Shown piece by piece: positions 26,714 to 36,460 of a stretch of 64,000 bases of DNA. This stretch comes from DASSLY01 sp035689185 (GTDB taxonomy: Bacteria > Actinomycetota > Actinomycetes > Actinomycetales > Dermatophilaceae). A program made the translations under genes and the position numbers. Positions within the stretch are counted from its first letter, which is position 1. Every line of letters starts with the position of its first letter. The notes under the pieces were generated by a model. That model saw only the letters and a list, made by a program, of their open reading frames with translations, was not told the DNA's origin and made no database searches. Location of the stretch: the NCBI GenBank assembly GCA_035689185.1, contig DASSLY010000080.1, forward strand, positions 1 through 64,000, given 5' to 3'.

Positions 26714-27510
26714 CTGCCGGTGAAGCGGGGCTTGTCCTTGGCCAAGAACGCCGCGACCGCGTGGTGGTGGTCCTGGGTCGCGCCGGTCGCGGCCATCAGA
26801 GCGGCCTCGTGCGCCAAGGCATCGCTGAGGTCGTGCCCGGCCGAGTAGGCCACAGCCCGGCGGATCGCGCCGTAGGCTCTGGTCGGGCCGGCCGCCAGGG
26901 TCGAGGCAACCTCCGCGACCCGGGCCGGCAGCGCTTCGGCGGGCACGACCTCGGTGGCCAGGCCGAGCCGCACCGCCTCATCTGCCCGGACGGTCCGCGG
27001 CAGCAGCAGCAGCTCCTTGGCCGCAGCGGCGCCGACCAGGCGGGGCAGCCACCACGACGCCCCGGAGTCGCAGGACAGCCCCACTCCGGCGAAGGCGAGG
27101 TTGAAGCCCGCCGTGTCGCTGCAGATGCGCAGGTCGGCGGCGAACGCGAAGGCGGCGCCGGCTCCCGCGGCGATGCCGTTCACCGCGGCGACGACCGGCT
27201 TGTCCATCGTGGCCAGCAGGACGGCCAGGGGGTTGTACTGCTCCGGTACCGTCCGCCACACCGACGAGTCGCCGCGGCCGAGCAGCCGGGCGTGCTCTCG
27301 CAGGTCCTGGCCGGTGCAGAAGGCCCGGCCTGCGCCGGTCAGCACGACACAACGCACGGCGGCGTCCACCGCCACGGCTCGCAGGACCGCCAGCAGCTGG
27401 TCCTTGGTGGCGGTGTCGAGGCTGTTCATGGCCTCGGGCCGGTTCAGCGTGACCGTCGCGACACCGGCTTCGAACTGCAGCAGAACCCCGTTCGGCACGT
27501 CATCCTGCAC
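26710..27510 (-). CDS. Enoyl-CoA hydratase/isomerase, PaaG-like
   Basis: Crotonase-fold protein of 266 residues. The oxyanion-hole segments are RAFCTGQDLREHARLL and AAVNGIAAGAGAAFAFAADLRI. The second active-site loop reads GVGLSCDSGASWWLPRLVG, with Asp where classical hydratases have Glu, and Ala at the first Glu position. That combination is the pattern of PaaG, the ring-epoxyphenylacetyl-CoA isomerase. No other paa genes are present, so the substrate is open. The GTG start has TAGCCT six bases upstream, so it is leaderless. Confidence 0.88.
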   Translation of the reverse strand: MQDDVPNGVLLQFEAGVATVTLNRPEAMNSLDTATKDQLLAVLRAVAVDAAVRCVVLTGAGRAFCTGQDLREHARLLGRGDSSVWRTVPEQYNPLAVLLATMDKPVVAAVNGIAAGAGAAFAFAADLRICSDTAGFNLAFAGVGLSCDSGASWWLPRLVGAAAAKELLLLPRTVRADEAVRLGLATEVVPAEALPARVAEVASTLAAGPTRAYGAIRRAVAYSAGHDLSDALAHEAALMAATGATQDHHHAVAAFLAKDKPRFTGS

Positions 27511-27522
27511 TCGGCCAGGCTA
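27511..27522 (-). promoter_or_regulatory. Leaderless promoter of the PaaG-like gene
   Basis: TAGCCT (27522 to 27517 on the minus strand) followed by six bases and the GTG start. A GATAAT on the plus strand at 27555-27560 may serve the divergent DUF3117 gene. Confidence 0.5.
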
Positions 27523-27633
27523 GCCACTGATTTCGTGCTGACCCTGGCCAGGGCGATAATGGAGCCATCACGGGTGCGCGCCGGTGGGTATCCCGGCGGC
27601 CGCTTCCTGGCTTACTGCGACGAAGGAGCACGA

Positions 27634-27807
27634 ATGGCGGCGATGAAGCCGAGGACCGGAGATGGGCCGCTCGAGGTCACCAAAGAAGGTCGCGGCATCG
27701 TTCTGCGGATGCCGATCGAAGGGGGCGGTCGACTGGTCGTCGAGATGACGCCGGACGAGGCTTCGGCGCTCGGCGCCGCCATTGCGGGATGTGAGGGCGT
27801 GAACTAG
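27634..27807 (+). CDS. DUF3117 protein
   Basis: A protein of 57 residues, nearly all conserved domain: MAAMKPRTGDGPLEVTKEGR at the start, then RLVVEMTPDEASALGAAI. DUF3117 is a very small, highly conserved actinobacterial protein (Rv1211 type) with no known function. A clear GAAGGAG site precedes the ATG. A strong terminator follows its stop, and the expression level may be high. Confidence 0.92.
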   Translation: MAAMKPRTGDGPLEVTKEGRGIVLRMPIEGGGRLVVEMTPDEASALGAAIAGCEGVN

Positions 27808-27823
27808 CGCTGCCGCGGCAGTG

Positions 27824-27858
27824 AGGAGGCCCCCGCCGGCTCCCGGTGGGGGCCTCCT
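27824..27858 (+). terminator. Terminator after DUF3117
   Basis: AGGAGGCCCCCGCCGG and CCGGTGGGGGCCTCCT pair over 16 bp with one G-T wobble and a three-base loop. It lies 17 bases after the stop codon. No T run, as is usual here. Confidence 0.8.
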
Positions 27859-27926
27859 GCTGCCCACGGTAGGCTCGCCGGGCTGGCCGCACCACGGCAG
27901 CTGGCGATCAGGGCGGAGGAGCGGGG

Positions 27927-28277
27927 ATGGCGGCAGGCTACGGGCTCAGTGTTCGGTGGTCGCTGGCGGAGGCTTCGCCGGACGCCCCAGCCCGGCTGCG
28001 GGAGTACGTCGTGGGGACCTCGCTGGCCAAGTACGCCGTCAAGGCCGGGCTGTCGGTGAAGATCTGGCGGATGCGCGAGGGCGAGTGGTTCGAGGGGACC
28101 TACGTCTGGGCCACCAAGGCCGCGCGGGACAAGTTCGCCGAGACCTTCGCCGCCGATGCCGTCAACGCGGTCGGGACGCAGATCATCGGGACCGAGCCCA
28201 GCATCGAGCCGTTCGAGGTCGTCGGGGTTACCGAGGGACCCGCTGGCTTCAGCCGGGGGCCGGGACCGGGGGAGTGA
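27927..28277 (+). CDS. Small hypothetical protein, possibly YdhR-like alpha-beta barrel
   Basis: A protein of 116 residues with an excellent ribosome site (GGAGGAG). The order of segments, RWSLAEASPDAPARLREYV, then GLSVKIWRMREGEWFEGTYVW, then KAARDKFAETFAADAV, looks like a dimeric alpha-beta barrel such as YdhR-type monooxygenase-like proteins, with WEGTYVW on a central strand. That assignment is tentative. It converges on the methyltransferase gene with four bases between the stops. Confidence 0.7.
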   Translation: MAAGYGLSVRWSLAEASPDAPARLREYVVGTSLAKYAVKAGLSVKIWRMREGEWFEGTYVWATKAARDKFAETFAADAVNAVGTQIIGTEPSIEPFEVVGVTEGPAGFSRGPGPGE

Positions 28278-28281
28278 CCCG

Positions 28282-28914
28282 CTAGCGCTTGACCGCAGCG
28301 AACAGGCCGTCTCCGGTCGGCAGCAGCGCCGGCACTAGCGAGTCGTCGTCGCGCAAGGTCTTGCCCAGGTCGCGCAGCGTCGCCGTCACCTCGTCCCGAG
28401 CCGCAGGGTCGGCCACCTGGTCGTGCCACAGCATGTTGTCGATCGCGAGCACGCCCCCGGACTTGAGCAGCCGCAGCGCCTGCTGGACGTAGGCGGGGTA
28501 CTCCGCCTTGTCCGCGTCGACGACGACCATGTCGTATGCCGCGTCGGTGAGCCGCGGCAGCACGTCCAGGGCCCGGCCGGTGATCACCCGGGTCCGCTGC
28601 GGGGCGTACCCGGCAGCGGCATACGCCTGCTTGGCGGCCCGCTGGTGCTCGGCCTGCAGGTCGATGGTGGTGAGGATGCCGTCGGCCGGCATGCCGGCCA
28701 GCAACCACAGCCCGGACACCCCGGCGCCAGTGCCGACCTCGACCACGGCCCGGGCGCCCCGCGCGGCCGCCAGCAGCCGCAAGACTGCCCCCACGCCGGG
28801 CAGTACCGGCACGCAGCCCAGCTGCTCCCCCCTGGCCCGGGCCTGCTCCATCTGCTCGGTCTCAGCCACGAACTGCTCGGCGTAGGCCCAGGTCGCCGGC
28901 TTCTGTCCGCTCAT
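28282..28914 (-). CDS. SAM-dependent O-methyltransferase (family 3)
   Basis: A class I methyltransferase of 210 residues related to catechol and caffeoyl-CoA O-methyltransferases. The SAM-binding motif VVEVGTGAGVSGLWLLAG is at residues 57-74, and the acidic MVVVDADKAEYPAYVQ motif and GGVLAIDNMLWHDQV supply the metal-binding Asp and Asn. It lies divergent from sigE, the same arrangement as Rv1220c-Rv1221 in mycobacteria. TACCCT lies eight bases before the ATG, so it may be leaderless. Acceptor unknown. Confidence 0.9.
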   Translation of the reverse strand: MSGQKPATWAYAEQFVAETEQMEQARARGEQLGCVPVLPGVGAVLRLLAAARGARAVVEVGTGAGVSGLWLLAGMPADGILTTIDLQAEHQRAAKQAYAAAGYAPQRTRVITGRALDVLPRLTDAAYDMVVVDADKAEYPAYVQQALRLLKSGGVLAIDNMLWHDQVADPAARDEVTATLRDLGKTLRDDDSLVPALLPTGDGLFAAVKR

Positions 28915-29011
28915 GGCGCACCAGGGTACTGCCCATCCGCCGCCACGCGGACCGGCGCACATGCTGACGCCGGACCGACATGCGGCGTGCAGCAAACACT
29001 CAGGTTGCTGA

Positions 29012-29037
29012 GGAACGATCGAAGAAACCAAACCGTC
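29012..29037 (+). promoter_or_regulatory. ECF-type promoter candidate for sigE
   Basis: GGAAC (29012-29016), 17 bases, then CGTC (29034-29037). This matches the -35 GGAAC and -10 CGTn pattern used by actinobacterial ECF sigma factors. It lies 25 bp before the ATG at 29062, so sigE may activate itself. The start of transcription would fall at or near an in-frame GTG at 29044. Confidence 0.5.
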
Positions 29038-29061
29038 CACCGGGTGAGTCCCGAACAGGAC

Positions 29062-29763
29062 ATGCAGCCAGTGGCCGCAGAAGGCGGAGACGAGGAAGAC
29101 GTGACGACCACCATCGAGGACCAGGCGGGCGTGCCTGGGCCCGCCTCGCCCGGGTCCGAGGCGAGGCCTGAATGGGTGCCGCCCACGTGGGAGGAGATCG
29201 TCGAGCAGCACTCCGCCCGGGTCTACCGGCTGGCCTACCGGCTCACCGGCAACGTGCACGACGCAGAAGACCTCACTCATGACGTCTTCATCCGGGTGTT
29301 CCGTTCGTTGCACGCCTACCAGCCGGGGACCTTCGAGGGCTGGCTGCACCGCATCACCACCAACGTCTTCCTGGACCGGATGCGGCGCAAGCAGCGGATC
29401 CGGTTCGACGCGCTGTCCGACGAGGCGGCGGCACGGCTTCGAAGCAGCGACGCGGGCCCCGAGCAGCATTACGCGGAGACCCATTTCGACGACGACGTGC
29501 AGCGGGCCCTGGACGCGCTGTCCCCGGAGTTCCGGGCTGCCGTTGTGCTCTGCGACATCGAAGGCCTGTCGTATGAGGAGATCGCCGCCACCCTGGGTAT
29601 CAAGCTCGGCACGGTGCGCTCCCGGATCCACCGGGGCCGGGCCCAGCTGCGTGAGGCGCTGGCCCATCGCGCCCCCGTGTCAGCGCCGTCGGGCGTGCGC
29701 AGCAGCACGCCCAAGGCTTCGCGGGGCTTCTCGATCGGGCGCGTCGTTCCCGGCACCCGATGA
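29062..29763 (+). CDS. sigE: ECF RNA polymerase sigma factor, SigE-like
   Basis: A sigma-70 ECF factor of 233 residues. Region 2 runs EEIVEQHSARVYRLAYRLTG through DLTHDVFIRVFRSLHAYQ and WLHRITTNVFLDRMRRK. Region 4 has the helix-turn-helix LSYEEIAATLGIKLGTVRSRIHRGR. The N-terminus is acidic and variable; starts at GTG 29044, ATG 29062 or GTG 29101 are all in frame, and the last has the best ribosome site (GAGGA). It precedes its zinc anti-sigma gene, HtrA and TatB, the order of the mycobacterial SigE envelope-stress cluster. The C-terminal 35 residues after the HTH are basic and Ser-rich. Confidence 0.93.
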   Translation: MQPVAAEGGDEEDVTTTIEDQAGVPGPASPGSEARPEWVPPTWEEIVEQHSARVYRLAYRLTGNVHDAEDLTHDVFIRVFRSLHAYQPGTFEGWLHRITTNVFLDRMRRKQRIRFDALSDEAAARLRSSDAGPEQHYAETHFDDDVQRALDALSPEFRAAVVLCDIEGLSYEEIAATLGIKLGTVRSRIHRGRAQLREALAHRAPVSAPSGVRSSTPKASRGFSIGRVVPGTR

Positions 29764-30434
29764 CCGCCCCGCTCGGCGTCGGTGCGACGGGTCACCTCGG
29801 CGCCCACGTGAGCGGCTACGTCGACCGCACCCTGGGTGCAGGGCTCCAGCTCGCGCTGGACCGGCACGTCGCCGTCTGTCCGAGCTGCCGCGAGGCGGCG
29901 CAGGACGAACGGCGGCTCCTCGGATCGCTGCGTTCCGCCGCCCTGGCGCCGCCGAGCGGCCTGGCGGCCTCGCTGCTGCGGCTGTCCCAGACCGTCCCGG
30001 CACCGGCGGCACCAGCGGCCGCGTCGGCAACGTGGGCACCGTGGGCTGCGCCGAACGCGACCCGGCAAGCGCCGGTACGACGCCTGCCCGTGCTGCCAGC
30101 GGGCGCCCCGCCGATGCACCGATCCCCGGTCCGGGCAGCGATGGCCGCAGGGCTGGCCGTCGGCGCGTCGGCGGCGGCGGCAGTCGGCATCGGCCTGGCG
30201 GGGATGTCCGCAGTAGCCACCGGCACGTCGGGGACGCCCTCGGTGTCCCCGGGGCGTGCCCCCTCGACCGCTCCCGCGGCAACCGCCGTCCGGGTGCCGT
30301 CGGGAGCCATCAGCGGTGCCGCGGCGCTCATGGCACCGCGCCCGCCAACCCCGTCGGCGGGCCGGCCGCAGCGGCTGGGCCCGTGGGGCGGGGCGGACAC
30401 GAGGGCGGCGTTGCGGGCACAATCGGTGCCATGA
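29760..30434 (+). CDS. rseA: Zinc-binding anti-sigma factor, RseA-like
   Basis: A protein of 224 residues. The N-terminal ZAS domain has HLGAHVSGYVDRTL followed by the zinc motif H-x3-C-x2-C (HVAVCPSC, residues 36-43), which would hold the sigma factor inactive until stress. A helix of about 20 Ala/Gly-rich residues near the middle (AAMAAGLAVGASAAAAVGIGL) could cross the membrane; the rest is Pro/Ala-rich. ATGA overlap with the sigE stop gives coupled, stoichiometric synthesis. The long C-terminus is not seen in mycobacterial RseA. Confidence 0.88.
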   Translation: MTAPLGVGATGHLGAHVSGYVDRTLGAGLQLALDRHVAVCPSCREAAQDERRLLGSLRSAALAPPSGLAASLLRLSQTVPAPAAPAAASATWAPWAAPNATRQAPVRRLPVLPAGAPPMHRSPVRAAMAAGLAVGASAAAAVGIGLAGMSAVATGTSGTPSVSPGRAPSTAPAATAVRVPSGAISGAAALMAPRPPTPSAGRPQRLGPWGGADTRAALRAQSVP

Positions 30435-30462
30435 CGACGGCGGCGACGGGGCGGCGGCGGCG

Positions 30463-32064
<1,602 letters not shown>

Positions 32065-32066
32065 CG

Positions 32067-32456
32067 ATGAACATCTTCGACATCAATGGCTGGGAACTGG
32101 TCATCATCCTGGTCGTCGCGGCGTTCGTGATCGGCCCGGAGCGCCTGCCCGCGTATGTCGCCCGGTTGCGCGGGTGGGTGCGGCAGGGTCGCGCCATGGC
32201 CGACACGGCCCGCGGCCAGCTGCGCGAGCAGATGGGGCCCGACTTCGACGACATCGACTGGAGCCAGTTCGACCCGAGGCAGTACGACCCGCGGCGGATC
32301 GTCCGGGAGGCGCTCATCGACCCGATCAAGGAGGATTTCACCGGGCTGAGCGAGACCGTGAAGGGCATTGTCGACGAGCAGCCGGCCAAGCCGCGAAGCC
32401 GGGTCACCAGCTACGACCCGGCCCAACCGACCCCCTGGGACGGAGACGCCACCTGA
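32067..32456 (+). CDS. tatB: Sec-independent protein translocase subunit TatB
   Basis: A protein of 129 residues with the TatA/B fold: a short membrane helix (ELVIILVVAAFVIGPERLP) with the glycine-proline-like FxGPxxLP hinge, then an amphipathic helix (AYVARLRGWVRQGRAMADTAR) and a polar tail. Length and the ELVIILVVA start favour TatB over TatA. It begins two bases after the htrA stop. The cluster thus ties export and proteolysis under the same stress control. Confidence 0.93.
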   Translation: MNIFDINGWELVIILVVAAFVIGPERLPAYVARLRGWVRQGRAMADTARGQLREQMGPDFDDIDWSQFDPRQYDPRRIVREALIDPIKEDFTGLSETVKGIVDEQPAKPRSRVTSYDPAQPTPWDGDAT

Positions 32457-32608
32457 CCCCGCGGTGAGCTCACGGCAAGCTCACGGCCGGCTCATCATGC
32501 GCGGGCGCGTAGCGCCGACGCGGGCCGGGAGCCACCACCAACCAGCTGCGGGTGACTCCTTGGCCGGGCGGCCCGGCGGCGCGCCGGAGCGCATGGGCAG
32601 CGCGCCTG

Positions 32609-33739
32609 CTACCGGCCGGCGGGGGTGAGGCCGAGCTGGCGGCCGGCCAGGCTGCGTGACCGGGTAGCCAGACCGCGGGCAATGGCGTCCAGCGCCACTG
32701 CGGCGGCACTGTCGGGATCGCCCAGCACGACCGGTATTCCGCTGTCGCCGCCTTCTCGCACGCTGGTGTCCAGCGGCACCTGGCCGAGCAGCGGCACGGG
32801 CGCGCCGACCGATCGGGTCAACGAGTCGGCCACCCGCTGGCCGCCGCCGGACCCGAAGACTTCCACCCGCGACCCGTCCGGCAGCTCCAGCCAGGACATG
32901 TTCTCGATGACGCCGACCAGTCGCTGGTGGGTCTGCAAGGCGATCGCTCCAGCCCGTTCGGCGACTTCGGCCGCGGCCAACTGGGGCGTCGTGACGACGA
33001 GGATCTCCGCGGACGGGACGAGCTGCGCCACCGAGATCGCGATGTCCCCGGTGCCGGGGGGCAGGTCCAGCAGCAGCACGTCAAGGTCGCCCCAGAACAC
33101 GTCGGCGAGGAACTGCTGCAAGGCCCGGTGCAGCATCGGACCCCGCCAGACCACCGGCTGGTTGCCGGGGACGAACATCCCGATCGAGATGACCTTCACC
33201 TCGTGGCTGATCGGGGGAAGGATCATGTCCTCGACCTGGGTGGGGCGCCGTTCGACGCCCAGCATCCGCGGCACCGAGAAGCCGTAGACGTCGGCGTCCA
33301 CCACCCCGACCCGCAGGCCGGACCGGGCGAGCGAGGCCGCGAGATTCACCGTGACCGAGGACTTGCCGACCCCGCCCTTGCCGGACGCCACCGCATACAC
33401 GCGGGTGAGGCTGGACGGCTGGGCGAACGGGATCTCGCGTTCGGCCTGCCCCCCGCGCAGCCGCTGGCGCAGTCCGGCGCGCTGCTCGTCGCTCATCACC
33501 CCGAGAGTGACGTCGACCCCGCTCACCCCGGGGACCGAGCTGAGCGCAGCGGTCACGTCGCGGGTCAGGGTGTCCTTCAGCGGGCAGCCGGAGATGGTGA
33601 GCAGGATGGTGGCGGCCGCCCGGCCGTCGGCGGACAGGGTCACCGACTCCACCATGCCGAGCTCGGTGATGGGCCGGCGGATCTCCGGGTCGTTCACGCG
33701 GGCGAGCGCCGCCAGCGCGGCAGCCTCAAAGCTGGTCAT
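32609..33739 (-). CDS. mrp: Mrp/NBP35-type iron-sulfur cluster carrier ATPase
   Basis: A protein of 376 residues. An N-terminal DUF59 domain (residues 1-80, with GCPLKDTL) precedes a ParA-like ATPase with the deviant Walker A SGKGGVGKSSVTVN at residues 119-132 and the Mrp signature VDADVYGFSVPRMLG. It carries and transfers Fe-S clusters. The metal-binding CxxC found in many Mrp proteins is not visible after residue 220. ATG at 33739 with TAGGCT six bases upstream, so it is likely leaderless even though it follows DUF1003 closely. Confidence 0.92.
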   Translation of the reverse strand: MTSFEAAALAALARVNDPEIRRPITELGMVESVTLSADGRAAATILLTISGCPLKDTLTRDVTAALSSVPGVSGVDVTLGVMSDEQRAGLRQRLRGGQAEREIPFAQPSSLTRVYAVASGKGGVGKSSVTVNLAASLARSGLRVGVVDADVYGFSVPRMLGVERRPTQVEDMILPPISHEVKVISIGMFVPGNQPVVWRGPMLHRALQQFLADVFWGDLDVLLLDLPPGTGDIAISVAQLVPSAEILVVTTPQLAAAEVAERAGAIALQTHQRLVGVIENMSWLELPDGSRVEVFGSGGGQRVADSLTRSVGAPVPLLGQVPLDTSVREGGDSGIPVVLGDPDSAAAVALDAIARGLATRSRSLAGRQLGLTPAGR

Positions 33740-33751
33740 ACCCGCAGCCTA
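33740..33751 (-). promoter_or_regulatory. Leaderless promoter of mrp
   Basis: TAGGCT (33751 to 33746 on the minus strand), six bases, then ATG. It overlaps the last codons of the DUF1003 gene, so mrp can be expressed apart from the upstream pair. Confidence 0.55.
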
Positions 33752-34279
33752 TGTGGCCTGCCGGCGCTCCTCCGTCTCCGTGCGCCTTTCCTCCATCTCC
33801 TCCAGCAGATCGCGCAGCTCGGAGCGGACGAAGTCGCGGGTTGCCACCTCGCGCAGCGCGATCCGCAGGGCCGCGACCTCGCGGGTCAGGTACTCGGTGT
33901 CGGCGAGGTTCCGCTCGTCCCGCGCCCGGTCCTGCTCCAGCGCGACCCGGTCGCGGTCGGCCTGGCGGTTCGCCGCGAGCAGGATCAGGGGTGCGGCATA
34001 CGAGGCCTGCAGCGAGAGCATGAGGGTCAGGAAGATGAACGGGTACCGGTCGAACTTCAGGTCGTCCCGGGACAGCCAGTTCCACAGCACCCAGGCCAGA
34101 ACCAGCGCTGTCATGTAGACCAGGAACGTTGCGGTCCCCATGAACCGGGCGAATCGCTCGCTGGCCCGACCGAAAGTCTCGGGGTTGACCGAGGCCCGCG
34201 GCAGCCGGCGGCGCACCTCGCGAGGTTGGTCCAGCCGGGCGGCCGAGCCGCGGGTGCGGCCGACCCGCTCAGCGGCCAT
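33749..34279 (-). CDS. DUF1003 membrane protein
   Basis: A protein of 176 residues. After a basic start, two membrane helices (GTATFLVYMTALVLAWVLWNWL and PFIFLTLMLSLQASYAAPLILLA) are followed by a long charged coiled coil (NRQADRDRVALEQDRARDE onward to ELRDLLEEMEERR). This is the DUF1003 layout, a family of unknown function that is often beside MgtE-like genes. The ATG overlaps the end of the upstream MgtE-like gene by 11 bp. Confidence 0.9.
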   Translation of the reverse strand: MAAERVGRTRGSAARLDQPREVRRRLPRASVNPETFGRASERFARFMGTATFLVYMTALVLAWVLWNWLSRDDLKFDRYPFIFLTLMLSLQASYAAPLILLAANRQADRDRVALEQDRARDERNLADTEYLTREVAALRIALREVATRDFVRSELRDLLEEMEERRTETEERRQAT

Positions 34280-35564
34280 GGGGCACCTGCCCATCGGTGA
34301 CGTCGTGCCGCTCCTCGCGCCAGTCGTCGGGGAGGATGTGGTCGAGCACGTCGTCGACCGTGACCGCGCCGAGCAGCCGGTCGTTCTCGTCCACGACCGG
34401 CACCCCGACCAGGTTGTAGGTCGCCAGCATCCGGGTGACCTCACCCAGTGGGGCGTCGTCCCGCAACGGCTCGAGGTCCTTGTCCAGGATCGACCCGATG
34501 GCCGCGTGCGGTGGCTCGCGCAGCAGTCGCTGGATGTGCACCATGCCGAGGAACTTGCCGGTGGGGGTCTCCAGCGGCGGCCGGCAGACGAAGACGGTCG
34601 CCGCCAACGCGGGAGACAGCTCGGCCCGGCGGACCACGGCCAGCGCCTCGGCGATCGTCGCCTCCGGGCCGAGGACCACCGGCTCGCTGGTCATCAGCCC
34701 GCCGGCGGTGTTCTCGTCGTAGGCGAGCAAGCGCCGCAGCGGGGCGGCGTCGTCGGGCTCCATCAGCTGCAGCAGGTGCTCGGCGGTGTCCGGCGGCAGC
34801 TCGGACAGCAGGTCTGCCGCGTCGTCGGGCTGCATCGCCTCCAGCACGTCCGCGGCCCGCTCCGTCTGCAGCGTCGCCAGGATCTCCACCTGGTCGTCCT
34901 CGGGCAGCTCCTCCATGACGTCGGCGAGCTTCTCGTCGTCCAGCGCCGCAGCCACCTCCGCCCGGCGCTCGGGGGTGAGCTCGTGCAACATCTCGGCCAG
35001 GTCCGCCGGCTTGAGCTCCTCGTAGGCCTCCAGCAACCGCCCCGCGCCCTGCGGCTGGGTCTTGGACTGCAGCCCGGTGACGTCGTGGACGTCGACCAGC
35101 AGCGTCTCCCCGCGCCGGCGGGTCAACCGGCCCAGCGGGAGCGTGCGGGTGGCCGCCTTGCGACAGAACACCTTCACCAACACCCAGTCGCGCGTGCGTT
35201 GCTGCTCGATCGCGAGATCCTCCACGACGGCCTCGAACCGGTCTTCGCCCACGCTCACCTGGACGGTCCGGTCGAGCAGCTCGGCCAGGGCGAGCGTCTC
35301 GGTGGGCTTCTGCGAGAAGCGACGCATGTTCACCACCCCGGTCAGGATGACCTGTCCGGCGTCCATGCTGGTCACCCGCGTCATCGCGACGAACACCCGC
35401 CGCCGGCCCGGCACCTCTACCACCAAGCCGATCACCCGCGGTGTCCGGCGCTGGGTGCTGAAGGTCACCACGACGTCGCGAACGCGGCCGACCTGGTCGC
35501 CGAGCGGGTCGAACACCGCGAGCCCGGCCAGCCGTGCGACATACACGCGGGTGGTCGGGTTCAC
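34269..35564 (-). CDS. MgtE-like CBS protein with PRC-barrel, no membrane domain
   Basis: A protein of 431 residues. Order: PRC-barrel-like domain (VFDPLGDQVGRVRDVVV, first 80 residues), a second similar barrel, the MgtE N-terminal superhelix (ELKPADLAEMLHELTPERR through LLSELPPDTAEHLLQLM, residues 185-285), then two CBS domains (AYDENTAGGLMTSEPVVL and VGVPVVDENDRLLGAVT). The five-helix magnesium channel of MgtE is absent. It may be a cytosolic Mg-sensing partner for another channel or for DUF1003. GTG start with TAGCCT six bases upstream. Confidence 0.9.
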   Translation of the reverse strand: MNPTTRVYVARLAGLAVFDPLGDQVGRVRDVVVTFSTQRRTPRVIGLVVEVPGRRRVFVAMTRVTSMDAGQVILTGVVNMRRFSQKPTETLALAELLDRTVQVSVGEDRFEAVVEDLAIEQQRTRDWVLVKVFCRKAATRTLPLGRLTRRRGETLLVDVHDVTGLQSKTQPQGAGRLLEAYEELKPADLAEMLHELTPERRAEVAAALDDEKLADVMEELPEDDQVEILATLQTERAADVLEAMQPDDAADLLSELPPDTAEHLLQLMEPDDAAPLRRLLAYDENTAGGLMTSEPVVLGPEATIAEALAVVRRAELSPALAATVFVCRPPLETPTGKFLGMVHIQRLLREPPHAAIGSILDKDLEPLRDDAPLGEVTRMLATYNLVGVPVVDENDRLLGAVTVDDVLDHILPDDWREERHDVTDGQVPHGR

Positions 35565-35576
35565 GCGCTCAGGCTA
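35565..35576 (-). promoter_or_regulatory. Leaderless promoter of the MgtE-like gene
   Basis: TAGCCT (35576 to 35571, minus strand) then six bases and the GTG start codon. It would drive MgtE-like, DUF1003 and perhaps mrp. Confidence 0.55.
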
Positions 35577-35626
35577 GCCCCGCAGGCCCTGGGAACCGCG
35601 GAGATTCCCCGTCGTATGCCGTGTGC

Positions 35627-36166
35627 TCACCCGCCGTTCGCCGGCGTCCTGCCGCGCTTGCCGCGCCTGCGGCGTCGCACCTGCGGGCGTCCCCGCCAGT
35701 GCCAGGGTGACCACGTGCGGGTGGTCGCCGTGGCCGGAGGTGGCGGCGCGGCGCCGCTGGAGTCCGGGTAGTTGCCGGGTCCTTCCAGCAGACCGCCTTC
35801 GGGGATGAGCGCAGTGACGGTGGCCTCGGCGGCCCAGCGCGCGACCACGTCGCCGACCGCGTTGAGGCGAGCAGCCTTGAGCGCCGCCGTCGCTGGCTCC
35901 CATCGGGGGTCCTCGGGGGTGACGACCTCGGCGCGGGCGCCCACTCGCAGCAGCCTTCCGCCGGTGTCCTTGCTGCGCAGGACGAGTTCGACCCGCTCGG
36001 GCAGCCAGGGCAGGGTTTGCTCGCCCGGACCGTTGACCACGTAGGCGGTGCCGGCCACCCAGACGTGCCAGGCCGGCCACGCGCGGTCGCCGGGAACGTC
36101 CACCCAGAGCAGCCCGGACTTCGCCATCGCCTCAGCGACCAGGGCTGACCCGGTGTCGTTGGTCAC
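35627..36166 (-). CDS. Conserved hypothetical protein, possibly PNPOx-like
   Basis: A protein of 179 residues. The core LLWVDVPGDRAWPAWHVWVAGTAYVVNGPGEQ, then VELVLRSKDTGGRLLRVGARAEVV and AALKAARLNAVGDVVARWA, resembles a conserved actinobacterial family that looks like a split-barrel (pyridoxamine-phosphate-oxidase-like) fold; I base this on memory of the pattern. The tail is Pro and Arg rich (RRRRRGKRGR). The GTG at 36166 is chosen because conserved sequence begins there; TAGGCT lies eight bases upstream. Confidence 0.65.
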   Translation of the reverse strand: MTNDTGSALVAEAMAKSGLLWVDVPGDRAWPAWHVWVAGTAYVVNGPGEQTLPWLPERVELVLRSKDTGGRLLRVGARAEVVTPEDPRWEPATAALKAARLNAVGDVVARWAAEATVTALIPEGGLLEGPGNYPDSSGAAPPPPATATTRTWSPWHWRGRPQVRRRRRGKRGRTPANGG

Positions 36167-36460
36167 GCTAGGGCAGCCTAGTTGTCTCGATCTGGCAAAA
36201 ACACCTTCAGGCTGTTGAGGCTCATGCCAGAATTCCAACGATGTCGCAGCCAACCTGACGCAAGGTTGCGACCTCGCAACGGTCACATCACGTGGACCAC
36301 GCGCCAACAGGGAGGCGCCGGTCCGCTCGCAGCCATCAAGCGCCGAGATGGACGGGCCTGGCGGAAGCCGGGGTCCGTCGCCCGGCGGGGCTGCGATAGC
36401 CGGTGGGTCCGACCAGGGGAGCGGTCGGGCCTGCCGGCGGCCCGCCGCCGCTGCCCGGGG
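36167..36460. other. Intergenic stretch, no gene seen
   Basis: No convincing coding frame on either strand. It contains the TAGGCT hexamer for the gene to the left, and short inverted repeats near 36200-36290 built on AACCT and AGGTT. Low-complexity CG-rich sequence then leads into a tandem array. Confidence 0.5.

Noticed and set aside
26710..27510. Part of a phenylacetate degradation cluster
   Set aside because: Only the PaaG-like gene is present; neighbours are glycosylation and DUF3117 genes.
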